Source of the DNA: Arbacia lixula
Lineage: Eukaryota; Echinodermata; Echinoidea; Arbacioida; Arbaciidae
NCBI GenBank assembly: GCA_963669155.1
Contig: OZ022595.1
Location: 5,290,142-5,354,141, forward strand
Direction: 5' to 3'
DNA length: 64,000 bases
The notes under the pieces are model-generated. The model had not been told where the DNA came from. It saw nothing but the letters and a program-made list of their open reading frames with translations, and searched no databases. The translations under genes and the position numbers were made by a program. Positions 1-12,029 of the stretch are shown here, piece after piece. How positions within the stretch are numbered: the stretch's first letter is position 1; each line of letters begins with the position of its first letter.

Positions 1-244
1 GACGCCTCAAACCTCCCTTGCTGTAGTTTAGGATATATCGGTGGACGATGCGGGAAAATGTTACAGGTGGAGAAGTATGATTATCACACACAGGCACACT
101 ATTAATCATTATTTCTGGGAAAGTTTTATCTTTTATCACAAATTAAATAGAAACATATACATTTCTGTTTGGAATACCTTGTCAATACGAAACAAGAAAT
201 GGTTTCTTTATTTACATCTTTCAAGCAGAATCCACTTCTGCTAG

Positions 245-708
245 GGAATTAATGAGGGGGGTATCATATCGGTGCAAAGACAGGGTGAGCTGGAACGAGT
301 CTCCGAAGAGCTCTCGGAAGTTATGCATTTACAGGAAGTCAATTGTGAATAATCATTCAGCTTGATTAATGTCACAATATCTTGTTGTCATTCTACTAGG
401 AGAGAGAGAACTTTGATGTTGCTGATTCATGGTGAACACAAAGAAGAGAAAAGTGGTAAAAAGTTTTTGTGCCATCTGTCAGAAAAGTTGTTACCAACAC
501 ACAAGTGCAGAAAAAAAGTCAGTTGCTATGGCAACACGTACCTTGAAGGACCTTCTAAATTTAAGAGAGGAATCAGATTTTTGGGACTTTATGGAGTCCG
601 ATTTACTTGGAACAGAATGGAAGGACTAAAAGTAAAAACAAGAAAAAGAATGAATAAGAAAAAGAAAAAACTGCATTATGATGCATGAATGTGAACATAT
701 GAAATAAA
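245..708 (+). other. Coding-like stretch with poly(A) signal, possible 3' end of an unknown gene
   Basis: An open frame ending at 352 reads like a charged helix (VQRQGELERVSEELSEVMHL). A second frame at 429-629 encodes 66 residues with FCAICQKSC and an acidic tail (ESDFWDFMESDLLGTEWKD). An overlapping frame (362-688) ends in a lysine-rich tail. AATAAA lies at 703-708. A moderate acceptor (GTCATTCTACTAG) is at about 402. I recognise no family, and the frames cannot all be real. It could equally be intronic sequence of the SLC4 gene on the other strand. Confidence 0.22.
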
Positions 709-709
709 A

Positions 710-3274
710 GCATACAAAATATGTTTCTCTTATACACAATATGCATGTATAAGTCATCAAAAGACAGAAAGCCAGCATTAAAATCTAATTTAAATCAAAT
801 AACTTAACCAAAATATATATTGGTTTATATGTATAAGTTCTTATGCATCTAACACCATACAGGTATTTTGTTGTTATTAATGTCTAGATATGTAATACAT
901 AAGCAAAACTTCTCCTTCCAAAATAACTCACAGAAAAATAAAGTTATCACTCTGATATAAAATAATTGCGCATTTTCCATGATAAAGTAAGATATTTATA
1001 GGCCATACAGGTAAGTTAATAATTTCAACTAGTAGTTGAGCTGGTTGCAAATAAAATGTGTATACCCGTACACTGGCAAATATCTACAGGCGGCCCAGCT
1101 TGAATAATTCTTTTTCAAAATGAATACGATTGAAAATCTCTTTAACTCACAATTTGAAGTTAAAATATAGGCACACAGTTTTACGTTTCTTAATTACACA
1201 AACAGACATATGAAATAAAATTGAAAAAAATGTAATGGTTCCTAGGTTCACAGTGATGTTATTTTATGAAACTGCAAATTTCAACGCATCAGCAAAGTGC
1301 AAAGTTAATTTCTCTCTAGCTACTTATTCACACATTGTTTAAAAAAATGGGAAAAGAATGAAATGCTTATAGGAGACCAGGTTTTAAGGGAGTACATGTA
1401 GTTTGCTCCAATAAAAATTCCTGTCAGTTAAAGCTCAGAAAAATTGGGCAAGAACAACAACATTGATTTAATCAAATTTGCAGTTTGAAAACCTGGAAGA
1501 GACTATTATCCTATGGTTAAGCCTGGCTCTCTATTTCTATGTGTGAAAATATCATTGATTTAAATTTTTCCTCTCCAATATATCTATAATTCATGCTGTT
1601 GTTCGAGAATACATGAATTAATAGCACAATGTTAAGACCATATTTCTGAGAGATCTTGTGTCCCTGACATTTATTCAAGTTAAGGGGATTAGAGGTCAAT
1701 GCATTATAAAATGTCGGCACAAGTTGTTGCCAATTTAAGGAGTGGTCAAACTTCATAAGGCCTTAACTTTTCTAAACCCAATTTTGCCCAAACTTTCTCT
1801 GCTGTAATTTTTAGAGCAAATTATGTGAACACATACCATTACCATTTTAGAACCAATCTTGAGCAAGTTCTGGAACATTTTAACCACGAGCAGGCCTTAA
1901 ATTGTGCACCCGACAAAAATAGCTCTTGTAATTACTATCAATGATTAAAAAAATATCTTTCCAGCTGCCTTCCTGTTCTTCATTTTTTTCTTTGTTTAAA
2001 TGATGGCAAGGGGTACAGTGTAAGGGTTTATAGTATTTTGCTTTGTATTTTGAGCACTGTCCCTGAGTCTTACCAATGGGATTGAGGGAGTCATAAGGGT
2101 TAATTAGAACAACAGATTTGCAATCGTCCAGGGAAGCTGTGCTAGCTCTTTTAAATAACAATGATTTTTTTTTCCTCTTTTACAGTTGAAGAACCTAGAT
2201 AGGGAAAACATCTGGTACTTAGAAGCAAAGTAAGCACAAAACAGCAGCACTCTCACTCCCCGTTTCCATGTTACATTGTATGGACATGGACCCTACATAG
2301 TAAAGACCATAGTATAAAGAGCCCAGCAGTGTTGATTTTAGATCACTTCAAATAAACCTCATCATAAACATTAGCTATACCGGGGGAAAGTTCTGTATTA
2401 AAGACAGCAATATCAGCTCAGTGAGTTAATACTAGAAATACACATATGTTGCTCATAACAGGCACTCATATCTCACTTTGTTACATAACACGTGTTAGGA
2501 AAACAGTTGCCAAAAAAAAAAATCAGTTGAAGGGAGGTGATCACACCTTTAATACACAAATTTGAAGCATATTTTGACAAAGGAAGTGTTCTGAAAACTC
2601 CACAACCTAATGAGTGTTTGCCACCAGCTAAGTGGATTAAACTGCTTGGGGAAGATAATCTGCACAGCCTAAGTATAGTGGGAAATGATTTGACACAGTA
2701 GCAAACATGTGCTTTAGAAGTAAAAATGTTCAACTTTATGTACTGATAAGACCACTACATGTACGTCCAATACACCTCTACAATCTAAACTGTGTCTTTG
2801 GTGCACATTTCACAAGTGAAAATTGGCAGTCCCTTTGTTTTATCTGATGTGTCCTCTAAAATTATGAAGTGCTGAAAAAATAAAACCCAATATCACAATC
2901 ACTGGTACATATATAAATTATATGAACTGGTATGGTAATTGCTATTTTTATTATCATTATTTTTAAATGGTAGTATTTTCAATGTTTTGCCTTAACTTTT
3001 TGCAAGAAGGTTTACTCCTATCAAAATTGGATCTGACATCAAACTTGTTTTCCTAAAGAAGCAAAATACTTCAAATATATACCGGTACCACATAATATGT
3101 GATCACTCCCCTTAAACTGAGTAAAAACATTACAAAAACTCCTTCTGGTCAACTTACATATGCTACATTATGTCTATGATTACATGTGGCTGCAGGATTA
3201 CTCTGCAGAGGAAAAAAGGTGCACATTCAGTTCTCTATTGTGTGAATTACATGTAAGTGTAGTCAAAAGTGATC
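710..3274. other. No gene seen
   Basis: AT-rich sequence with short chance frames only. No splice-flanked coding block, RNA gene or repeat array was recognised. It is presumably intron of the SLC4 gene, which should continue beyond the left edge. Confidence 0.5.
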
Positions 3275-3654
3275 CTAAGGGGCATATACATGTACTGTAC
3301 TGGGAAGACAAAAAGCCTTTAAAGTGTGATCGTGAGCAATCTTCTTGCCAATGGTCTTAAATTCATGTTTTGTCCATTTTAGAAACTTACTGAAAGTTAT
3401 TTGCCTCAAATGATCCACATTTGGAGCAATTAGTGATCAAATCATAAATCCTCAAAATGTTCGGCCCGAACATTTTCAGGATTTATTATTATATCACTTA
3501 TTGCTACAAATGTGGATCATTTGCGGACAAATAACTTTCAGCAAGTGTCTTAAATGGACAATACACTAATTTAAGACCATTCATATAGAAGATTGCTCCT
3601 GATCACTTTTTGAAGGTTTTTTTTTATCTTCCCAGTATAGTATATGCCCTTTAA
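3275..3654. mobile_element. TTAA-ended foldback MITE, full copy 1
   Basis: Nearly the whole 380 bp is an imperfect palindrome centred on ATGTTCGGCCCGAACAT. The ends are TAAGGGGCATATACATG and AGTATATGCCCTTTAA. The same element is at 63467-63840, and one arm only is at 25958-26145. Termini at TTAA suggest piggyBac-type mobilisation, which is inference. No coding capacity. Confidence 0.85.
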
Positions 3655-4304
3655 ACATTTTAAAGTGGGACAGTTTCCTCATGGATTCTGAACTAATATA
3701 TTGGCACATTCATAGTAAAGCAGAAACCAATAAATAATCTAACATCATCAAAGCCTCTTTTGTGAGAATTGAACTGAAAATGCACTTATTACAACTTTTC
3801 AAATACATGTACAATGTACTGCAGGTAGGCCAAATCTCTTGGATATATTATCTATATATTCTTTATATTATATACATATATGATACATGTATCACTTTCT
3901 GTATATGTTTATATTTTCCCAAAAGAAATCATGAAAAACAATACTTGATTTAATAAAAATTAAAATACTTTTCAACCTTCCAGGAATAAATCCCATGGCA
4001 AAATAAAACAAGTACACACCGTAATGCTCTCAAATACCAGAGGTCAACTAGGGGCTATTGCCGGTGTAAATTTCATATGGTACATCTTGAACACCATGTA
4101 CAATTTCTTTTTGGCCAAAAATGTAGCATATGCATGTATCTTTTAAAACAACATATATTTGTGAGCAAATGCAGGAGCCTATCAGCCCTTTCTTTGCTGG
4201 GAAATCTTTAAGACCACACACAAAACCATTACTGGCAAGAGCCCCAGTCCCACATATGGACATATTTCTACCGTTGCCCAAAGTGCAGATAGACCATCAC
4301 AAAT

Positions 4305-4617
4305 CATTACTGTATACGCTGAAATATTGCATGGACTGTATATGCAGAGCTTTTTCTTTATATTCGAACTGACCAATCAATTCGAAAAGGCCTTCATTTG
4401 GCTCTTGCATTAACCTTTTGTATGCCGAATTGTTGCTCTATAAAAGATGTGCGTAATTCTTGTACAAAAATGCCTCAATGGCACACGCATAGTGTTAAGT
4501 ATTCATGCATGTGGCCATCTGTATGTATATCAGTTGTGTAAAATTCATGAGAGATGGGCTCTGCCATGAAAATTCCAAAAATACAAATTCGCAAAAATTA
4601 CAGCGTATACAGTAATG
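4305..4617. mobile_element. MITE with CATTACTGTATACGCTG termini
   Basis: Terminal inverted repeats CATTACTGTATACGCTG and CAGCGTATACAGTAATG bound about 313 bp. AGAGC/GGCTCTG matches lie further in. The termini resemble those of the elements at 50961-51195 and 58211-58413. Confidence 0.7.
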
Positions 4618-6011
4618 TCCCGCCACACACAGTGCTTCAATGACCGTCACAGCAAAGCATACCTTCGTTCGTCTAAACTTAGAATGAGGTTTGACTATTC
4701 CTGTTTTTTCCGTTAAGTCAGTGAGAGACTATATACATAGGAAATGAGAAAATGGAATAAATTTGTAGGAGATCTTCAGAACAGGATTTGGTATTAAACT
4801 GCCAATAACCACGCACTTGTATCAATGAGTGACAAACTTGTACAAGTACAGTATATGCTACAATCATAATAAACGTCACTCTAATAATTATGCTGACAAA
4901 CACAGTTGACAATTCCATTGATATCATGAAATCACCCAAAAATATCTTGGTAAAAAACCTACCTTATTAAATACAACAATTAGGGAATTTGCTGGTATGT
5001 GACACAGTAAAATAAAGTATTTCTTTTTAGAAACATATGTAAATATTTGAGAAAAATAAATACCTTGGTAGAAAAACTGTTATCTTAAATACAATTATCA
5101 TCCATGGTATGATGTTGGAAAAACAGTGGTATAACAGAATGGGCAGGAAGTTGTCAACCACACGATCACTGACAGACACACCATACGCACACGTACACAC
5201 ACACACTCGCACACACTTACTACCAAACCACCAACAGAGTCAGTCCATGTCTATGGTCTGTGTTTACCCAGGATAAAATGCCCTTCATACATCAGGGCAC
5301 ATATGCAAACATATTATGAAGCAAAATATATTATTTTGTTTGATAGTATTTCAGCTTAGCTTTCTATGGTACAGCTGTGCACTGTAATAGACATGTTGCA
5401 TGATACATGTAATATACGACAACAGACTCTACAGCGCAGTGAGAAAACTCTCCTGATATTTTGTATAAAAAAATGTTTGGCATAATTGCAGTGATTTTTT
5501 TTAGTGTATGAACTTGCACAAATGTATAATATTGTGTAGCAATACTAGGTTTTTCTTGATGTAATGCATTTGGGCAGTCCAAGCTTAATAATGAGCTGTG
5601 AGTAGGGACAGATGATAGGCATCAGTAGCAATCTAAGAACACTCTTGTATTCAACATACATAAATAGAGCACAGTTGCTGAGTCCCGAGAGACAAAAAGT
5701 CTGGTACCTGTTGATATGTGAGGCACACCTCAGCATTACCCAAAGTAAAGGCCACACACTACCATTTATACACATCTCATATTCATCTGTAAGAGTGTTA
5801 TGGAGTTCATAGTGTAGGCGTTTAAGGTTCTTAGTACAAGAAAGCAATGGAAAGTATGAGTTTTCCTATCGCATTACTAAATACATGTATACCTTTACTC
5901 TTTGTAAGGACATAAGGTTAACTTAAGGTAAAAAGCAGCATACTATAAATGCACTGAAAGCATGGCAAAACAAAAAGTAAGGTTGCTGATTGGGAAGCAA
6001 GAAGATACCAA
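4618..6011. other. No gene seen
   Basis: AT-rich, with a short CA-rich run near 5190-5216. Only chance frames are visible. Presumed SLC4 intron. Confidence 0.5.
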
Positions 6012-6110
6012 GGCCCTGTTGCATAAATACTTCTATTGTAACTACCATGGGCACAGTGAATCAGCTCTAAGAATTGCATATGCTGACATGGTAGTTTCAA
6101 TCTATAGCAC
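6012..6110. mobile_element. Fragment of CCTTGTTGCATAAA-type MITE
   Basis: It starts GGCCCTGTTGCATAAATAC and contains ACTACCATGGG with an inverted CATGGTAGT at about 6088. Related to 18166-18324 and 24185-24269; the right end is unclear. Confidence 0.5.
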
Positions 6111-6540
6111 ATTGCCCAGTAATATGCAAAAGCAAAATCATGACATAAAGTAAACTCGAAGTATGTGAGAAATCTTGCATTAGGAAACAGAAGCGAGGGG
6201 CGTATGCAGCAAATGCACAGAAAAAGCAAGTAGAAATGTGCCGTTGCTGAGCTAGTCTATGCCCTGAGCTGGTAGGGAATTATCATGTTCAATTGCAACA
6301 GAAATTACTAGTAAAAAGAAGAAGGAACAATTGTGATAATGTGGTTCGATAACGATGATCCCCGTATGTCACTGATAGAACATAAAGGTGAGTAACATTT
6401 CATAGGAAAACAAATATTGATAATTCATTGATTAAATGATCATTCATTCTTGTGAATGCTTTCATTTTGTTAAACACATATCGGCAGTTACGAAAAATTA
6501 CTGTGAGGAGTTTGTCTTATTTTACTTGACAAATACATCA

Positions 6541-6796
6541 ATAATAGACAAAGAGGGCATAAGAAAAAGGGAAAGAGAAAGAGAAAGGAGAGGAAAGAAA
6601 CGAGAGTAAAAGAACGGAAAAACAAGAGAATAGGGGAAAGAGTAAAATAGAAGGCAAGGAAGAAATACATGAGGGACAAGATTAAAAGAAAAGGTGAGGA
6701 AACAATGAAAGAGCGGAGACAAAGAGAAAATTACAAGTACAGACAGAGAGGCAGAGAGAGAGAGAGAGAGAGATTGAGAGAGAGGGGGAGAGAGAG

Positions 6797-6838
<42 letters not shown>

Positions 6839-6960
6839 TGAGAAAGAGAGAGAGAAAATGAGAAGGACAGAGATATAAACAGAAGACCAGAAATAAACAG
6901 AGATAGAAATAGATGGACAGAGAAGGGAGGAAGAGTCAGATTGAAAGTGGAAGAACGAAG
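6541..6960. repeat. GA-rich microsatellite region
   Basis: Purine-rich on the plus strand with a long (GA)n core at about 6745-6860. It produces long open frames of Arg/Glu or Ser/Leu repeats on both strands; none is a gene. Confidence 0.9.
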
Positions 6961-7916
6961 GATAAAAAAAAAAAAACACAAGGGGAAGCAGGAGAGACAC
7001 TGCCCACAGACAGCAAAACAAATCCACCGTTTATGTGGCTTTCCTTATTATCATTTAATTCTGCTGTGTTATATTCATATGACGCAAATACAAGACGAAC
7101 CACAGAATACACCAATATCAACAAGCCACAGGTGGTAATTGGGAAGACACACGATGCATATATAAAAAGCAATACAGGATCAAAACATTGTTCATGATCA
7201 GTTGAAATGCAATACACATACATATAAACAAACATATAAATAGACATATAAAAATACATTTGTCGATTAATTCATTGCAAAACATAGCACATAATCCCAT
7301 TAGCATGCAAAAGGAACCGAGTACATGCAGGAGATTGAATTGCAGATTGAGAAGCATAGACCGCCATAAACAACATGATGCATTGCCGATGATACATCAA
7401 TGCATTCTGGAATGTTGGTTTGTCAGACATACAGGATAAATATTGAAGGGAAAATTTGTAAACATTTACAAACATTTCTTTGCTAGGACTTTTTTCAAGC
7501 CTAATTTCATGAAATGGACACCCAGAGGTATAACTGGACGTTGACAACTGTAACTATTATATATAAAAAGCATCATACCATATCATTTTTTTCACAGACG
7601 CTTTATTTCATTTTTTTTCTTCATTTTTTGGGAGGGGGGAGGGGGGGGGGGGGGGGTCATTGCCTGAGGCCCATTTGTAATTCATTTCTGGTAAATACCC
7701 AGAGACAGATTCATCAAAACAACCTAATACCTGACGTTAACATTCCTGGTACAATATTTCTGCCTGGATAATTTCAAGGGGGTTCAAACTTCTTATACAG
7801 AACAGATTTTGTAATACACAGATTAAATATTCTGTAAAATATAAGGCAGTATAGAAAAACCCAACATACATGCACTAGCACGTTTACCGGCATCTCAAAT
7901 CTTTGCAACATCTGCT

Positions 7917-8044
7917 ATACAGTAGAGCCTGAGATCAACATCACAGCTGATTGCAATCAAATGCATTGATCTCCATACATTGACTGCAGTCTGATTGCAA
8001 TAGATTGCAATCAGCTGTGACGTTGATCTCAGGCCCAACTGTAT
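7917..8044. repeat. 128-bp foldback (inverted repeat)
   Basis: ATACAGTAGAGCCTGAGATC and CACAGCTGATTGCAATC at the left match the reverse complement of the right half, with the centre near 7980. Likely a very short MITE. Confidence 0.75.
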
Positions 8045-8948
8045 GACTTTGACGTGTGTTAAATATGTGACGTCCCTGTTTTATCATATCACTGTCATGC
8101 CCTATATTCACCTGTAGTCTGACAAACCACACATTCTTTAAGGTATTGTAGGACTTTCCAGCCAAAACCAAGAGAAATTCTTTAAAAGCTGAAACATACA
8201 ACTGCAGTATCATTAGAAGATCAATCTACTGTAACATGAAAATGCAATGTGCAGTATTGACATGCATTGCAGCAGTAAAATGTGGGCAATTTTGTAATAC
8301 TGCCAATGCCAATTAATGCAAAGGGAACACATACATGTCCAATAAACTCTTTAGAATTTTTAAAGGTAAGGGAGTCAGATTACGGACCCGCCATTCTGCC
8401 ATGACCATTGGTCTAATTCTTGCTTCATTTCAGGCACAAGAAAAGAATCATCTCAAAATGATAAAATTATTAGAATTAAACAAAATTCTGCACTGATTCA
8501 GGCCCTCCATCGTCACCAAACAAATCATTTCTTGATTCATGAGTTTGACATTCTATATCTGCTTTCTCAGCAAATTAACATACTTAAGATTTTTTTTTAC
8601 GCAGTTGATTCCATGGTAAAACATACCAACTCTGATGATCAAATTCCAACATTTTGTCTCACTTGATAATCGAGTTAATCTTATTGTCCATGAGAGCATA
8701 AACAAACTGTGTGACAATTCAAAATTTCCTCCATTTAAATAAAAGAATGTTTGTTTAGCATCCCTAACTTTTATCATTAATTTCTCTTGATTTTGCAGTA
8801 CTTATAGCTTGGGTATAGGGGAAAAGGGACTCCCAAAGCTGTCATGAAAAAGTGGGGATATTTTTAGGCATGATTAATGAAAATTAAAAGGATAGGGGGG
8901 AGAAAAAAGTAGAAATCAAAATGGTAAGAAGAGAGAAGAATATCCAAC

Positions 8949-9008
8949 CGTCATACTGAGACCCTGGAGGTTTTGAGGGAGAGACATTCGCGCTTCACTC
9001 AACCTTTT
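8949..9008 (-). CDS. Probable alternative SLC4 exon, copy B
   Basis: Partner of the 11939-11998 exon, 3 kb further along the transcript. The acceptor is excellent (CCTCCTGTTCTTTTGTCCCAC then AG). The 20 codons encode KRLSEARMSLPQNLQGLSMT and end before GTTGGATA. Flanking intron sequence is not similar to that of copy A beyond the splice sites, so the duplication is old while the coding part is conserved. Both exons are 60 bp and phase 0-0, so using either, both or neither keeps the frame. Confidence 0.6.
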
Positions 9009-9569
9009 CTGTGGGACAAAAGAACAGGAGGGGAGCCACGCCACAACGGCAGCGAAAAAACAAAGGCAAAATCACGTCAACAACAAATATAGATATAAAG
9101 AGGAGGTCATTTGTGCTTCATGCATGCAACTCTACTTCTGTAGGACAGACTACATGGATAATGTAGTACCCCACTACAAAATAATAGAACGTTTCAAATA
9201 AACATACATTTATGTAAATAAATAAATAAATATATTGATGGATGCCCATGTCTCTGATAGGGATATAATGTGCATTCAATGTGGATTCTTATCAAAGTTA
9301 TTTTTAAAAGGGTTCATACATATGATGTGGTGGTATTAAGCACAGGGACAAAATATTATTTTGCATAATGATCAGGGATACCAAAATATAATATTGCAGT
9401 ATTAATATAACCCACAGTGATCAGATACTGAACGTTTATCACCAATTCTTAGTTTCCAGAATGAAGTTTCAAAGCATGCGCATGAAAAAGAAAAGGAGAC
9501 AGGTAGTTGAATTTGATTTTGGATAGGAGGGCAGGGAGAGATTTTCACCTCATGAACATAATTTTATTT

Positions 9570-9820
9570 AATTTTTATGCATTTTAATTTGATGCATTTT
9601 TTTATCATCGCTCCTTTCAGTTTCCTTTTTCAAGCTATTTTAGTACTGCCTTTTAATGAGCAATCATGAAATGTTCCTACTGGAAAAATGAATATCTGAA
9701 AAAATGCTATTTGATGCATTTTTTTTATCATTGCTCCTTTCAGTTTTCATGCATTTTTAATACTTCCTTTTAATGAGCAACCATGAAATTTGACTATTGA
9801 AGAAATAAATATCTGATAGC
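9570..9820. repeat. Two-copy direct repeat, 122-bp spacing
   Basis: The sequence around GATGCATTTTTTTATCATYG and CTCCTTTCAGTTT recurs at 9591 and 9713, followed in both by CTTTTAATGAGCAAYCATGAAA. Confidence 0.7.
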
Positions 9821-10109
9821 AATGATACCGCAATGGTGAATGTGCAATTTTTGTAACTTATTTTACTTCACCTTTTCAGAAATTTCCATGAGTAAATATA
9901 GATGAAACAATAATTACCAAGTGGTTAACTTAAAAAAAAAAATATTAATTTAAATATGAATTTTAAAGAAAATAGTAAGTACATGTATGCTTAAATTATC
10001 AAATTGACACACCACTTGATTATACAGCAGAAGCTTGGGACTTTGACAGAATGTTTAAGGCATAGTGTCATGACTACAGTATTTATACGTTTGATATGAC
10101 GAGAATAGG

Positions 10110-10458
10110 AGGAGGAGGAGGTGGTGGTTATTGTGGTGTGGTGTGGTGTTGGTGGTGGTGGTGGTGGTGGTGGTGGTGGTGGTGGTGGTGGTGGTGGTGG
10201 TGGTGGTGGTGGTGGTGGTGGTGGTGGTGATGGTGGTGGTGGTGGTGGTGGTGATGGTGGTGGTGATGGTGGTGGTGATGGTGGTGGTGATGGTGGTGGT
10301 GATGGTGGTGGTGATGGTGGTGGTGATGGTGGTGGTGATGGTGGTGGTGGTGATGGTGGTGGTGGTGATGGTGATGGTGATGGTGGTGGTGGTAGTGGTA
10401 GTGGTAGTGGTAGTGGTAGTGGTAGTGGTGGTGGTGGTGGTGGTGGTGGTGGTGGTGG

Positions 10459-10495
<37 letters not shown>

Positions 10496-10755
10496 AATGA
10501 TAATGATAATGATAATGATAATGATAATGATAATGATAATGATAATGATAATGATAATGATAATGATAATGATGATAATGATGATAATGATGATGATGAT
10601 AATGATAATGATAATGATAATGATGATAATGATGATGATAATGTTAATGTTAATGATAATGATAAGAATTATAATGATAATAATGAAGATGATAATTATA
10701 ATATTGATAATTATAATGTCGATGATAATGATAACAATGATGATGACTAGGATGA
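10110..10755 (+). repeat. Compound trinucleotide/hexanucleotide microsatellite
   Basis: About 640 bp in ordered blocks: GGT, then GGT/GAT mixtures, GGTAGT, GGT, GAT, then a long GATAAT block that decays at its right end. All frames stay open because the units contain no stop, giving poly-Gly/Asp/Asn or Val/Met/Ile frames that should not be taken as proteins. Confidence 0.95.
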
Positions 10756-11938
10756 GGATGGTGGATGGCGATTAGGACGATAACAACAGGACCTGACAAC
10801 TACAAGTCATAAATATAACAACAAAGGTCAACATGTGTCAAATATCAACTTATCAACAATGACACAAACTGAACAAAATGCAAAAAAAGTATAACAAATA
10901 CTTGTTCATAAACAAAGTATGTGTGCTGGTGTGTAGATATGTCAACATCAAAAATGAGGAATGGGTCAGAAGGTGATGGAACCATATATGATCCATTAAT
11001 GAATGCCCATGGACATATAAGGGAAGCACTCATCAGGATAGAATAACTGACTATATTGTCATATTTCCTCAGATAATAATTGTCCCAAGAGGGTGAACAA
11101 ACCAAAGATATAAAATATAAGAGAGATAGAGGGACAGAGATTTTTAATAATGATTACTCCCCTTCAGCCCTTTTGCACCTACCACTAAATACAAATCTCG
11201 TGACCACCATGTTCGTATAAGAGGAATAAAAAAAAAGAGCCATTTCTGCAGATTTTCTTGGCCCTGTGTACTGTCAAGCGACGGACATTACAATTTTCAA
11301 GAGCCCATTAAAATCAATTAAAAACATTTCTTTGATGGGCTTGTCTGTGCTCTGACCTATTTCATATGTGAGGTGGAGAAACCTGAATGTCCCACATGTG
11401 TCCTTTTGCACCATTAATAAACACAAACACCATAGAGAATGGGTTTGTCTGGTATACAAAGGCAGTAACTGTAATGAGCTTGATTATAATAATTTGCATC
11501 TTAACCATATTTTTGGATTGATGTTAGAAACAGCTTACAATCCCGAGGAAGACTGCCAAATAAATTAATGGAGAGGTGAGGAGGAAAGGATGTGAAATGC
11601 TGTCTAAATGATAAAAAACATAGACAGACACAACAGCAACCTAGAAGTCATTCTTCCAACCAAAAAACAAGGGTGGGAAGAAAATTCAAAACAAAAACAA
11701 AACACTAACAGCTTTCAAATGCAGGAAATGATATTTCTCAACTATAGAAACAACTCCTGCATACAATAGGGAAAAAAGTATGATGAAACAGATGACTGGT
11801 AGAAAAATGCTGGTTGCTTGAGAAAATCCTTTTTGGGGAGGGTAAGCAAAGCAAACAAACAGAACAGAGTGGTAATTGCGTTAAAGGCAACTCTTTTCCG
11901 TAAAAAATTGAATAAAGAGTATGGAACAGGTGTCCAAC
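10756..11938. other. No gene seen
   Basis: AT-rich sequence without recognisable exon or repeat structure. It lies between the two candidate alternative SLC4 exons. Confidence 0.5.
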
Positions 11939-11998
11939 CGCTAGACTGTGTCCGTGTAGGTTGTGAGGGATGGACAAGCGGCCTTCGCTCAGCCTTTT
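11939..11998 (-). CDS. Probable alternative SLC4 exon, copy A
   Basis: A long C/T tract ending CCCCTACAG precedes a 60-bp open stretch encoding KRLSEGRLSIPHNLHGHSLA. A second stretch at 8949-9008 has the same length, acceptor and boundary and encodes KRLSEARMSLPQNLQGLSMT. About six of the differences are synonymous and most of the rest are conservative, which argues for selection on protein. Similarity stops at a shared GTTGGA that would serve as a non-consensus donor. Strand, position and phase 0 fit insertion after the 14272-14423 exon. I do not recognise the peptide; membership of the SLC4 gene is inferred from position and phase. Confidence 0.6.
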
Positions 11999-12029
11999 CT
12001 GTAGGGGAGGAAAGACAGAAAGGGGCAAA

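Noticed and set aside
10121..10775. Two overlapping ~210-codon plus-strand frames (poly-Gly/Asp/Asn and Val/Met/Ile)
   Set aside because: They only read through a stop-free microsatellite; every frame of the array is open, and there is no non-repetitive sequence at either end.
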